From the NCBI GenBank assembly GCA_037176845.1, contig JAYKXP010000290.1, forward strand, positions 1 through 34,932: 34,932 nt of DNA, read 5' to 3'. This DNA comes from Paramarasmius palmivorus. Lineage: Eukaryota > Basidiomycota > Agaricomycetes > Agaricales > Marasmiaceae. This document shows positions 22,105-34,119 of the stretch, in pieces. The translations under genes were made by a program, and so were the position numbers. The first letter of the stretch is position 1. Every line of letters starts with the position of its first letter. A model generated the notes under the pieces. That model did not search any database. It was not told the origin of the DNA and was given only the letters and a program-made list of their open reading frames with translations.

Positions 22105-23690
22105 GAGTCTGAAGGACAATGGTCATCAAGCCTCGACTTTCATTCTAGGGCGGACAGAACAAGTACAAGTCGGATGATAAGTATCGATGAATGATCCAGG
22201 CCAGCCTGAACACCGCGTCCAGAAGTAGATATCGATCTCATCGCATGCGACATATGTATCTATATTTTTCGCCAATGCCCTCAGTTTGTAATGAAAACCG
22301 ATCATTCAATAGCCTAATTCTCACAGTATTTCTGTTGAGGAAACGGGGAGCGCAAATGGTGCTTCATCGATTGTTGAAGATGGCCATGGAACACCGATCA
22401 AGAACGACAAGACTCGTTGGGTTCTATTTTCAGCACCGACTCGGATGCTCTTCATTCCTATTACCCGTAAAGCTTCATGGTAACCGCATCTGCAAGGGTG
22501 GAACCAGAAATTGATGTTGAGACAGTCTCCTCTATACCACCAACAAACGCGTGAAGGGCGTCTGGCTAACAGCTTGACAGCTTGCACCAGCGCGGGTGCA
22601 AACAATCAACTGAAGTGCACGTGTTCCCGCATGTGTATGCAACGTGCCAATAGCATGCCCATCAGAGGCTGGGAAGTGTATGCAATGAATGTCTGAGGTA
22701 TCGAATAGAGGGAACGAAGTTTTCTATGGCGAATGTCAGCTCCAACTACCTGGACGAACAAAACGTACCCAAAGGATAACATCTTATTTCCTGGTGGTTC
22801 AATTGACACCATTACTCAAGGTATTCAGCATTGAGACATCGAGATGGTGATGAAAAGTAAAGGTAGTCGCATGATCAGTCGGATGGCGCGGTCGCAGGAA
22901 TAGCGTCTTCTCGACTGGAAGAGCGTCTCGAGAACATGGTCGTAGTTTAGGATTGGCCATCATACGTACGTCAAATTGTATTTTTCGTTCCTGTCACTTA
23001 GAATGTGATCAGTGAAAGCTTTCCGTACAAGGAAAGCAACATGACCTCGACTTGCCCTTCGGAAAGATGGCGCAGCCTGATAGATCTAGATAAAATAGGA
23101 GAGAATCTGGAAGAGTCCAAGGTAAGGCTGGCTTAAAGTATATGGTTGGGAATGGATGGAACATTGAAATATGAATGACGTACTTGTGTTCATCGAAAGG
23201 GAACGAGCGTGTTTTTCGCGTCGACGAACTTTCATTCCCCAAGGCTGAAAGACTCCTCAACTACGGTCTTCGTGGATTGGTATTTATAGGTGGGAAGTTT
23301 GATGAGCGCGATGATAACGGCCGGTTTACATTGCGCATGGACTGAGTATCTGGTCTAGGTGTGTTCTACCTAGTGACGTCGACGATGTAGTTTTCGAGAG
23401 AGCAGGTTATTCGGAATATCTGAGAGCATAAGAAGGAATTGAAGAGGTTGAATTCTCGATAGATAAAATAACATGAGCATTCAGAGTACTGTCAATACAA
23501 GGGAAAGGTTAGGATGCAAAACCTGGAGAATAGATTATGAACGTACTCAGTCAAAATCCGGTATACATACCTTGTTATAAAGCTCTGGCCAGGGATTGCG
23601 AACGGAAGGGAACACTGATCACGGAGAAGGCAAGGCGTATAGTCGGCCGCGTCAGTTGTTGAAAGGAAAGCCACGTGGCTTTGTGATTTA
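22105..23690. other. no supported gene; candidate small exons
   Basis: A plus-strand frame at about 22333-22478 (it includes HGTPIKNDKTRWVLFSAPTR) follows an acceptor CTCACAG and shifts frame near 22477. A minus-strand TATAAATA at about 23282 lies just upstream of short frames with a GTACGT donor near 23183. None forms a complete gene. Confidence 0.35.
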
Positions 23691-23694
23691 AAAT

Positions 23695-24950
23695 GTTAAC
23701 CCTAACCCAAAGTAGCAATGACAAACTCCGTTCCTTCACCAACGACCTCGAAGGATGTTGAGCTTAGGCGAACGCTTACAGCGCTTACACCTCGAAGACT
23801 ATGATAGACGAAATCTGCAATAGAAAGGTCTCATGTTGCGTAGCCTCAAGTTATATGGATGGATAGAAATTCATTGGGCAGATGTTCGGGTATCCGGGTG
23901 AGTCGACTTTTTGCTCTTCAGTTTCTCGTTCACTCATGATCCAATCTTCTATGTGTTTCTAATATATTCTATATATGCGCCTTCCTGCTACTCAAGTCCA
24001 TACCAGTGAAGCCGCTGCCGCAAAGCCCTCCAGATTTTGATCAACCGCATTGCCCTATTCCATCCAACAACTGTTTGAATACCCACTTCTACACCCCCTG
24101 GCCGCTACATACTGCAACCACCTCCGCCTGTCATCCGTAGCCAACGCGCATCACCACCTAGAAAGAACTTGATCCCTACGCCCATACACCCGCGTCAATC
24201 CCTCGACAATAAGGTTTCGCTTCTGTTGCGAGTGATCCCAATTCCTTACTCTTTCTGCAACAATACTCGAGACGCACCGCACGACGAATCCTCGGAAGAC
24301 CGATGGAGCACGTAGATTGTAAAAGCTCCGCCTACTTTCACTCGCTTTTGGATCCCCTGCTCTCGACCCACCACTCTCAACTGCCCTCGGATTGTCGTCC
24401 TATACCCCAGTGTACCCTTCTTCACGTCCGCTCCTGGCCGTGAGTTACACCAGCCTCCAAAGCCAGTGCTACATAGGGTCCATTTTCTAAGGTCGAAGGA
24501 ACGAAAGGAAGAATGGGCAGTTGATGTACCGTTCCTGCGCCCGGAGAGGAAGTTGGTGACGGAGGAGATGAGGAACTTTACACCTGTTAATCTCGATCCC
24601 AGGTTCGCCTTTAATCAATCACTCAATCTATCTAGTTCTATACTAACGATTCCTGCGCTAGCTTTGCTCGCATTTGTACGATCTCCTAAGCTCCGAAGCC
24701 TGTCCTTTCTGCTACCTGTCAAATGCCTTCATACCTCTCTTTTTGTCCGTCGCTCACGCTACGAGGCAGAATGATCGGAAATCGACCGGTTGGGTTCGAG
24801 GGCTCGACGATGTTCCTTGACGTTCTGGTCGAACGTTCAGACAATGTTCAACAAACCTCATGTCCTGGCTATGAAACAAGGTGTTCAAAAGCAACATGTC
24901 CTTGAATCTCGACTACTTACTCGAACCAAGCTCACACCTGCACCCAATTC
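23695..24950 (+). pseudogene. family-B gene relic, copy 3
   Basis: It starts NPNP and then LHQRPRR and RLHLEDYDRRNLQ, matching copy 2 (DPNP, LHQRRPR, RLHLEG), but has in-frame stops (TAG and TGA near 23712-23722; TAG near 23822). The GTGAGT donor near 23899 is conserved. Downstream, 24466-24774 is open and includes PVLHRVHFLRSKERKEEWAV; a GTTAAT donor near 24589 joined to the acceptor GCTAG at 24661 would lead in phase to a segment with SHLYDLLSSEACPFCYLSNA. The C-rich middle part resembles the corresponding parts of copies 1 and 2 only weakly. Confidence 0.35.
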
Positions 24951-25509
24951 CCTGCGCTAGCGTACGGCGAGGCCACCTATGCTCAATACGCAGAACGGCC
25001 GATAACATCCTACTTTAGCCACACATCGACTCTCGGACCTACCGGAATAAGTTCCAAATAGTCTCGTCTATTCGTACCGCGTATTCTATGGTAGAGAGAA
25101 TGCTGCTTGGTGCTTGGTTTCGAGGTGGTATCGTTGCAGACTTGGGGCGCTAAACTCCGATGTTTTCGGGTTATTTGGCGCTCGAAAGCTCAAAGTCTCA
25201 AGATGGACACGATCGATTATCCATACGTAGTATGATACTTAATAATAAATATGCTTCACTTGATGATATCACAAAACAGGGAATGGTCACTAGGATCCTG
25301 TAACTGGAGCGCTTTCGCCGCTCGAATAGTCCCGCTCACGGCATCGTGACCAATGCACTAAATGTGTTCGAGGGTAGACTATGTCTATGAGCAATGTCTT
25401 CCGAGATAATCTATCCTTCATACGAGTTAGTTTTTCTTCATATATCCGTTTGCTGAGGACCTGGGAAGAGAGAAACGTGCAAAGTGCCGCCGATGCGCAG
25501 GGTGCATAA

Positions 25510-27710
25510 TAGGTACTCGAGGCGCTACAGTACTAATGTTTATCTGCCGTTTCCGAATCTGCCTGTGTACGCTTAAGTTCTGGAGCAGCGTTGAAGCTTA
25601 TATGTATTGCTCATGCCTCACATATCGAGGCCAGCAACACTCGCAGAACGCGTTCGCAAGAAAGTGTCAGGTGTGCTACGAGTTAAGGAGGAATGGCAAG
25701 GATATATTCACGGACATGTTACACAGGTAAAAAATGGTCAACGAGAGAATTCCCTGGGAGGAACGTCTGTTAAAGACATTTCAGCGCTGTGGTTTAATCA
25801 CGGAAACATGCTACATACATACCTTTTGCTCGATCTACGCCGAAGTCGATACGGAAATTAAAAGGAATCCACGCATAGACTTCGTGCTTGGTCTCCTGAT
25901 ACCATTGAAGTCTATAGCTTACACGAGGTGATAGAAGGATTCGATTGATGTACCTGAAGTAAGGATGTGTCAGAACATCTCCAATGCAACATGAAAGACG
26001 TACCTCTCAACGACTTCTCTCAGAGAAGGATATTTGTCCCTCAGGACGTTTCAGCATGAACAGCGGTGTCATGAGTCTGGTAAAGATGAACGTTGACTCT
26101 CGTTGAGCCTACGAGAAGGCAAGATCAACGCAACGGTGCCTCCGTGGTATCGATACACAAGGTACTGTAGCGACGAGTTTCAGAGATATGCAGTCGAGTT
26201 GAGAATCGATCGATAAAAAGGGGCTGGGTTTTAGTGTCAGATTATCGCGCACAGCGAGGCAGAACGCTTGCCTGAGACGACAGGTCAGACACCGAAATTT
26301 TGTTGAGGTATATGGAGACTTTTGAAGCAAATGAATTTGTCTTAGGTAGCGATATGGGGTAATCAAATGCTAGAATAATCGTTAGCTCAAGCTTGTCACT
26401 TAGGAATCTAAGAATACACTCACATTCACGACTACCCGAACGGTCGTCACATAGGGAAATCCATTCGGCATACACTAGAGACGCCATTTCCTAGCCTCAT
26501 AGCAGACTTGAGAACACCTAGGAAGCACTTGATGTCAGAGAAATCGCTCGTACAATAAAATCGACATACCTTCTCCTTGAAGGTCAGGCTACGGAGGCAC
26601 TGGCGTTGACGATGGTAGCTGAGGTAGCCCTAGAACTTGGGGAATGCGATCCTCAATATGCAATGCTGCTTTTGCGGGCTGCCCGCGGCGTGCCGGATAT
26701 CGAGAACGTATCAAACCAAGGTGTAGGCTGAAGGTAAGGGCGGCAGGAGTGATATAGGCGGGGTGGCGGGGTGTTGAGCACGAGCGGTGAAGAATCTAGG
26801 GAGGTATTAAGGCATGTTTGGAGTAAGAAAACAAAGGTGAAATATGGATACCTTTCGGGTTGGCATCGTTTGTGATGGATAAGCTAGAACCTATCGCTAC
26901 CTGCAGGTTAGAAAGAGTTAGAAGGCGAGGGATATAAGAGATGCAGGTATATGCTCACGAATTTAGCTTTCTCGAGTTCCGAGCCATTGTCTCCACGAAT
27001 AAAGGGTTGGTAAGTGTGTTTCGAACCATAGACTCGGAACAATGAGCAGCTTCACATCATCCGAGAGCGCCGAACAGGGTGTTTTCTTGCCGCGTTAGAT
27101 GTTCTTGAATTGTACGTTGTGTCTTCCTAGGTGACTGTGTCAAAGTAGCGAGAGGAAGCAATAAAATTGCATGTCGCGTGCGGGGTCAGGTACGGGTTCG
27201 CAAGGTCGATCTGTGTTGAACATAGAGGCAAATGTTCTGTGGAGAACGTTACAACAATGGATAAAAAATATAACCGAAAAAATACGCACCTTTGAAGCTT
27301 CAGACTTCATTGATAGTATCCCATCCACTACCGCCGCCAACGTTGTGCTACAGCTACCACTTCTGCCATGAAACCTTTGCCTTTGAATAGGCTAGAAACG
27401 GCAGAATTCCCTAGGTGAATGGGCTCAAAGGCTTGGCGAGTTCAACCGCTAGCGATATCCTCTGTGGCAATCGTTATGTCGTCCACGGATGAATCAGAAT
27501 ATCAATTCCAGAGATGTGGTGGATGTAGTATGATCATTGGATCTGTGATTGCAGATGGTTAGGTAGATGGGAGGATGCAAGCTAAATGACTTACGGACGA
27601 GCTTGCAAGGATACGAGGAGGATATAAAATCCAAGTGGAGCGATGTGGAAAGAGAACGGGAAAACCGCGTGGTTTGGCAAGAAAATTTCGTCTCGATAAG
27701 CGCTCGAGTC
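25510..27710 (-). pseudogene. family-A gene relic, copy 2
   Basis: The minus-strand counterpart of 2150-4650. Landmarks: a 52-nt intron GTAAGT...CACAG near 27590-27540; a segment with MFNTDRPCEPVP near 27210; an exon ending LTFKEK before a GTATGT donor at 26569; a segment with LRFLSDKLELTIILAF near 26400; and, after the acceptor near 25954, an intact-looking exon with LQWYQETKHEVYAWIPFNF, a GTATGT donor near 25830 and a short terminal exon ending in TAA. This last part is cleaner than in copy 1. The exon before the 26569 donor carries two stops, so the whole is still a relic. No function can be assigned. Confidence 0.5.
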
Positions 27711-29990
27711 GAACTAGTTCATCCATCCACACCCAACGATTCCATTCCGCCTCATGTCGTTATCGAACGCGGTGATACGGCGGAACGAGACTCGAGAGGG
27801 CGAAGCAGATACGGCTCGGCGCTGATGTTCCTACAAGCAGCTGTCAGTGTACTAGAGAAATCAAATCTAGTACCATGTCATTACCGGCATCAAGAACAGC
27901 GATGAGAGGATTCAATGCATTCCCTCGTGATGTAACGTATCGCACGTGTTGCGGGCCTCGAGGCGAAGAGAAGTTGGAGGTGATTTCGGGATTTGGGTGG
28001 CGCAATGCTCTCGAGGAACGAGGACGTCTTGATGTATTGGAGTATCTGACACGTTCACGGAAAGACAAAGCCTAGGGTCGTCGTCAATTTTCCACTCCCC
28101 GGAGGCTAGAGAACGCAGTCACCTTCGACTTCCGAAATTCAATATTCAATACCCAAATACGTCCGGGATAGATGTAGCGTGACTTTGCCACATCTGGAAC
28201 CTGATATTTCTCAAATAGTTCGGCCCTTTCTATATAGTCAGGATAGAGCGATAGTCTGGATAGTGCCTCATGCCAGGTACAAGAGAGAGGAACCTAAAGC
28301 CCGATTAGTCTCCGTTTAATCGATCCGAACGCGAGGTTGACATGCCTTCTTGATGGTCAGCAGAGCGATCGGTTTCTGGAATCCTAGCTGTGGTGCTCGT
28401 GAAAATGTTGGAGCGCAACGATGAATGTAAAGGGCTGCTTTTGAGTGGTATCTGCTGGTCATGGGACGTTGGGAAGGTGTCGAAATGGGAGGTAGGTCGA
28501 AGGTGCGGGTCGTGGGGATGGTGGGGTGAACGTGTTTGGGTTGTCTGCGAAGAACGAGATAGGTTGATAGAATAAGATGACCATGGAAAAAACGGGGAAT
28601 AGGGAACAAATACCTTCACGCAGCGTGTGCTTATGGACACGTAGGATCTGGCACAATACCTCGATATCTGAGGGGAGAAAGATTAACCACGGGCGACACA
28701 AGATGGAAATGGGTTACAAGCCGACGAGCCTTACTGTATAATACATCCAGGTCTTCGTCTATGCCGGTGGTGATATAGTGATAGATCGAGGGACTGGCAG
28801 AGTAATGAAACGTTCAGCGGGTTTGAAAAAGAGATCTAGAGCTGATGCACCAACCAAGAAATAGTCAGTATTAGAGATTAAGGATTCGAAAGTGCTTACC
28901 GCTCCGTTGAGTGCGTCCGCTGGCACTGAGCTGAGTGGACTTTGTTCGTGCGATAAAGGGCAATATTACGATATCTTCCACGGAAGGACTTAGTTAGGAT
29001 AACCAAATAAGGGAGGGATTGTGCATTTCTAGGCGTATAGGGAGATCTAGGCTAATTGAGTTGATCGTCGCGCATGCCATGTTATAGAGGTGGTGTTTTG
29101 GGGACAGTGAAAGAGAAGCAGTTTGCTAGGTTTACCGTTTATGTAAGGTTCAAGTTCATGTCTCGATCGCGAAGTGTAATTATGATATCTTACCTGGAGA
29201 CAGCAAGAACTGCAAGAAACTCAGTCGGCGGAAGTAAATGGTGATGGTTTCGCATTATCAGGAAACCCGAGAACAACGGTGATCGACTCGTATGGCGTCA
29301 TTTTTCGTGAGCGTCCACTCCAAAAAAAAAATTATTCTTCTTTGTCTTTCCTATGATGTTCATGGTCGGACAACAGTCCTCCGCCTTTGCGCTCAATACC
29401 ATTGAGCTCTCAAACACTCAGTAGAGCCACAAGCCTGGGATCATGTACTTCAAAATCGAGCAGTAATTTCACATAATGCGGCTTTTGTACGCTCACGAAC
29501 CTCATACAGTATGGTATAGAAAAAACATCCTCGATAGCGGACAGAGCTTAATGCTATAGATTGCGCTTGTCATCTAGAGTATCAAAGGTGAGAGTCGAAC
29601 GACTTCCATAAAAAGAGTAAAAGATTGTCGTCCTTGAGCGTCTCAGAGCTTACTTATGTCAAGAAGGAAAGTGAAGGGTAATGTGTCCAGAGAAGACAGA
29701 GAAATATATCTGCTCTAGGACGACTTGCAAGAAGAAGGCCGCAGGAAACGGAAGTCCCTATGAATTTGTTCTATGATGAAAACACTCAAGAGCTGACCAC
29801 GGCCTCATCTATTCACATCTTTGTCCTCGTCCATTCCATCCACAAGAACGACATGTAACCCTCTTCCGACTCAAGGTCTAGCCCTTCCAGCCTTGGATGA
29901 GGATTGATAAGAAGACTTTTGTAATATTATCTACGACAATATTGGTGATTTGAGCAATTTGACGACCGCCATTCATTGACTTCCGCTATC
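27711..29990. other. gene-poor stretch
   Basis: Frames of 60-112 codons only. Minus strand 28701-28459 can be read as two short exons joined in phase by a GTATTT...CGCAG intron (the first includes DIEVLCQILRVHKHTLRE), but it lacks an ATG. 28.7-30.0 kb has scattered minus-strand GTAAG donor-like sites and no convincing exons. Confidence 0.35.
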
Positions 29991-30051
29991 GTCTATCGGA
30001 ATCAAGATAGATGTGAAGCCTGCCAAAAAGGTAGGGTTATTAGGACGACCT

Positions 30052-30094
30052 AGGGTCACACTATGGGGTCGAGTCATAACTCATAGGTGACCCT
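30052..30094. repeat. imperfect inverted repeat
   Basis: AGGGTCACACTATG (30052-30065) pairs with CATAGGTGACCCT (30082-30094) with one bulged base and a 16-nt loop. It lies in a short GC-rich island (about 30030-30170) that also has GTGCT...AGCAC and CCCTAGGG elements, unlike the AT-richer flanks. Confidence 0.7.
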
Positions 30095-30099
30095 TATGA

Positions 30100-32880
30100 G
30101 CCCCTAGGGCGGGTGTTGTGCTGGGGCATAACGGTGGGTCTAGCACCCCTGAAAACCCTGGGGAACTTAGAGTTTATCTGGGACTTTTTAGTTAAAGCGC
30201 ATAAAGTTTATACGATCTAGACAAGAATGCTGTATCTAATTGCGACTTACCGTGATATATTTGCGAGACATGAGCCTCTATTGCGTTGTAATGAGCGTCG
30301 GGGACGATGAGGGAAAGCGAGTTGAGTCTTATCGTGGGAATTGAAAGTTCTGTTTCACTCTACTCGATACGTCGAACAGCTCGCATGCACATGATGAACT
30401 AATATGAAAGGCCTCAGGTAAGTACATCAGTTGGACGTCTACGACGAATGATTGTGCGCTGGCTGTATGGCCCTCTTATAACCCGAGTCATTCGAATGCG
30501 AATTCCCTCAGGCTCGAGTAAAGATGCCAACACTCAACATCGTCGTAAGACGAACGAGTGTTTGCGGAGTGATGAGCACCATAAGTAGAAAAGAAAGGAA
30601 ATAAATATAGGTAAAAAACAGTAAACTTAGATACATAACAAAAAAACAATACTTACCAAGAATAGTTTATCCATATGCAAACAGGTTCCCTTTCATCTGT
30701 CGTGGACGTGGAGCGTGTAGCGCGTGAACCAGTCGCTTCAGGTCATGCGTCTACATTGTTTGATCTTCCTAGCTATCCGCAAGAGAGAAGGAACAACGCA
30801 TCAATCTACCGTCTACGAACGAAGATGGTGAGTTACGGAGGTCGAAATAAGAGCCTTGTGGCAGTGAAACCTGTCTCGTCCCACTGCTCGGCAAAAGCCT
30901 TGGGATGTGCGACCAGGTTCACTGCCACATGCAAGGAGCCGACTCAAACATGAACCATCCATTACGTCAACCGACAATAGAATGTGGGGTGAGAAGGCGC
31001 TAGAATCTTAACTCAAGTCTGATGAAATTCTCGCAGATCGCCGTAAAGACTCCAATTAGCGTAGTACACCCTCGTCGTAAGACAAAGAGTGAGATACTGT
31101 GAATCCTTATACTTGATGTCTAGATGGACCTTCCCATCAGACTGATTAAAGAGTATGGGCTAAACCATCATTTTCCGCATAGATGGTTATTTCTTGACGA
31201 GTATTCGTCATGAACGAAAATGCTCCCAAGTCTCAATGGTAACATAACACGGCTAATCGAAGCATTCGTTCCAAGACGAATAGCCTTACCTTTAGCGGTA
31301 ATGAGCTAGAATACAAAGTCTATATTCGTGGTAAAAGGATCTAAAGAAACACTTACCGTGAGCATTGTCGCGAACGCGACGACGAACCGTAAGGAAAGAA
31401 AAAAAAAAAAGGAGCGCGGAACTTTGACCTGTGATGTCACTTCCGCAACCAGAACAAACACCGGCGTCCTTCCGCTGCAATAAGCAGAGAGAGCCACGAT
31501 GGCTAAACACGGTGGCAGCGAGAGATCTAGAAGGCAAAGTGTTCTTGCGAGATTACTCGATAGATGCCCACACCACAGGGAATAATCGATTGTAACAATG
31601 ACTAATCCCAGACTATCTCGCCACTCAGAACAGCCTACATCTGCACGTCAGTAGTCCTCTGGAACAGTGTAGAACGGCGAAATCGCCATATCCGCCGTAT
31701 CCAGAGACTGCATAGCCGATGATAGTAGGTGCCAATGGAAGTTAGATGAGGGAGAAGGTGAGCGAGGAACAAAAAGCATGCGGTTGAGGGGGAGCAGGGT
31801 TGAAACAGAGGTGGATGAAAGTGTGTGCGGTTCGATATTATTATTGGCATCGACGCTGAGAAGGTAGTCGCAAGGCTGGATCATGTTTACTCTTCAGCTT
31901 CATTCTAGGGGTGTGGTGTGATGAGAACCGAGATCGGCGGAGAAAAAAAAATGGTTGCGAGTAAGATTGACAAGAAAAGTGGTAGTGAGAGCCACGCACC
32001 TTGGGGTCATTCTTACCTGCATACCTGGCTTCAGATCACCTTCCCCCGTATAAAATATATGTTATCCTAATAAAAAATATTAAGCCATTGAAAGTTTGGA
32101 AGGATTAACAAAAGCAACACTTTACCTTGGCATCGCGTCCGACGACGAAGATAGCCAGCCCCTCCTCAAGTCCAGTAAGATGTGGTCCTACATAGGGCAT
32201 ATCTAGCGTGGGAAGAATAAGATAAAAGAAAAGACTAACCTGTTTATTGAGTTGTTGTCGATGTTACTCGCCTCTTGCGTCTTCGTTGATGGTGGTGGTA
32301 CGTTGAGAGAAAACGGATCGCACTGTCGCGCGCATTCCCGCAGCAAGAAAGGCCGGTGGACAGGACTGCCACATGAGCGCTTTCAGCCATGCCGTCAATT
32401 CGTTGACGACGCATAGTGGAGGAATGCGTAGAAGAGGCGAGGCGTGAGAGAAAGGCGGGAGGCATCAGCGAGTGTGCCGATGGGTTTGGAGAGAGGAGAA
32501 GAGGAAAGTTTGGTCTCGGGTGGCGATATAAGGACGTTGACGATTGAGGGCAGTGTTGATGGCTAAAGGTGTGATCATATATCTGAGGTAGTTTTTCGGT
32601 ACGTCGAGAGACTGGATGCAGAAAGACGGAAGTCGTAAAAGAAACTGAAAATTTCGAGTTAATAATCACGCACCAATTTTTCTATCTACGTCACCCTGCC
32701 GACGGTTGCACTCAATTCCTATGACATATATGAGAAACTGCGTAATGAAGACATTAGACTGTGGTATGGAGAGAAGGAAAAGGGACTACTTACATTTAGA
32801 TCGTCGGTGCTGATGGTGAAAGGAAATACGGAAGAGGAGAGGAATCGTGAGACGAACGACAGTACACATCTCTGGAGAAG
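30100..32880. other. gene-poor stretch with short palindromes
   Basis: No supported gene. The frame at 32244-32669 (minus, 141 codons, Ser/His/Arg-rich) is within chance length. Short perfect palindromes include TCGTC/GACGA at 30540-30553, TTCGT/ACGAA at 31204-31218 and ATTCGT/ACGAAT at 31264-31281. Confidence 0.35.
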
Positions 32881-32883
32881 CAA

Positions 32884-33054
32884 CCGTCCGTCAACGACGA
32901 ACGGATGGCTCCATGGGCGCACTCGTTATCGAGAATTATTGAATACAAGGCGCCGGGTTGGAAGTGGGCGCTTCGTATCAAATAATTCTCGATACGAAGC
33001 GCCCGATGCTAACCAATACGTCTCCATTCTAACCCTTCGTCATCTATGACGAAG
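32884..33054. repeat. cluster of inverted repeats, mutually exclusive hairpins
   Basis: GGGCGCTTCGTATC (32966-32979) pairs perfectly with 32991-33004 (14 bp, 11-nt loop). TATCGAGAATTATT (32927-32940) pairs perfectly with 32981-32994 (14 bp). The right arms overlap by four bases, so the two stems cannot form fully together. CTTCGTCAT/ATGACGAAG (33035-33054, 9 bp, 2-nt loop) and CCGTCCGTC/GACGAACGG (32884-32904, one mismatch) flank them. Confidence 0.9.
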
Positions 33055-33095
33055 CGCCGCCAATTCCTGAACGTCTTGGCCGCCGCCGCATATCC

Positions 33096-33143
33096 CTACC
33101 TTAATATAGGAACGTGCGCCGAACGTCTACCTTAATCTAGCCG
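33096..33143. repeat. short direct repeat CTACCTTAATNTAG
   Basis: Two copies about 33 bp apart, separated by AACGTGCGCCGAACGT, which itself repeats AACGT. It lies just beyond the hairpin cluster. Confidence 0.6.
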
Positions 33144-33277
33144 TCCGCTGGCGATCGACGTAGAGTAAATGTGGCACTAAGGTAAATCATCTCGAGGTCA
33201 CTCTAAGTATAAAAAACGGTACCCTGAATATATAAAAGCGAAGAACAAGATGCCATAGAAATACAGCCTGTACAGAG

Positions 33278-33517
33278 TCACGCACCTTGGAATAGGCTCA
33301 AGTTGATCATATCATTTTCTTTTCCGCCCGACCTCATCCTCCAATCCTCCCCAATTCCTAGTAGCTGCCTAAAAAGAATATCGTATATTTGTAAAGATCT
33401 GAAAGCGATAGCCGTGCTCATTTTACCTTTATCATCGTCGAGCAGACTATAATAAGGTATCGTTATGAAGGGTATCAGTGACAGTGATTCCAGTCCCGTT
33501 GCGCTGTCGGAGAACAA
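33278..33517 (-). other. exon-like frame
   Basis: A minus-strand frame reads TGLESLSLIPFITIPYYSLLDDD up to a GTAAAA donor near 33428. With the acceptor CTACTAG (68-nt intron) it continues in phase into GIGEDWRMRSGGKENDMINL and ends at a GTGCGT donor near 33286. No start codon and no clear downstream exon; it may be an internal part of an unresolved gene. Confidence 0.25.
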
Positions 33518-33570
33518 ATCTGGTAAACCCTAAATTGTATCCAAACCCATAAGGGTTACAACTGGTGTTT

Positions 33571-33587
33571 TGCCGGTCAAACCGGCA
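33571..33587. repeat. 7-bp hairpin TGCCGGT-CAA-ACCGGCA
   Basis: A perfect stem with a 3-nt loop, 78 bp upstream of the ATG at 33665 and between two divergent exon-like frames. It could be a regulatory palindrome; there is no evidence for a specific binding factor. Confidence 0.6.
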
Positions 33588-33664
33588 TAGAGGATTGGAT
33601 CGTATTTCTCACGCGCGAGACCCTCCCCTTGAACTCCATTAACAAACCAACCACGTCTACGACG

Positions 33665-34119
33665 ATGGCAACACAAGGTATAGGTTCTTCTTATTACTTT
33701 CTCATCATTAACATTTCTAATCTTGTAGCTAACAGGGACTATCTACTGGAACCAAGGCGAGGAGGAGGAAGGTACATCGGGGAGGAAGTAGAGAATTGAA
33801 AAAGTGAGAGGGTACAAGGTGCGTACCCAAATAAATCTGTTTTTTTTCCTGGCTTCACTCTCAACCTCCTATTACACTATCGTGCTACAAGTCATCATTT
33901 TTATTTTTATATATAATCATATCTCTCAAATTATATTACGCTTCGGCCGCCGATATCTCGCCAGAAAACCGCAACGGTACAACCAACGAAGATGCCAACG
34001 TTCAACCCCGCACTCCCAATGACCGGCCCCACTACATTACATCCTCAATAAAAAACGACTCAACATTCCTCCCGTGCCGTGGAGAATTTCCGTATACGGC
34101 CATCTACCAAGCACGATGA
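33665..34119 (+). CDS. possible small three-exon gene
   Basis: ATG 33665; exons 33665-33677, 33736-33771 and 33965-34119 would give a 67-residue hydrophilic protein beginning MATQGTIYWNQGEEE and rich in Asn, Pro and Arg in the last exon (NVQPRTPNDRPHYIT). Intron 1 is 58 nt with CTAAC next to the CAG acceptor. Intron 2 is 193 nt and may hide another exon. Both junctions are in phase. No signal peptide, membrane span or known domain. The coding frame might continue past 34119 through further splicing into GGEELPFHPPVVHQ (about 34250), but I found no phase-compatible junction. The acidic-to-basic pattern is typical of short basidiomycete orphan proteins; this is inference. Confidence 0.35.

Larger units (their letters stand above)
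23695..27710. repeat. segmental duplication block, copy 2
   Basis: Family-B relic (from about 23695) followed by family-A relic (from about 25510), same order and orientation as 365-4650. The distance from B start to A start is about 1.8 kb in both blocks. Confidence 0.6.

Noticed and set aside
32244..32669. 141-codon minus-strand frame as a gene
   Set aside because: Low-complexity Ser/His/Arg composition, no start context, no intron support, and a length expected by chance.
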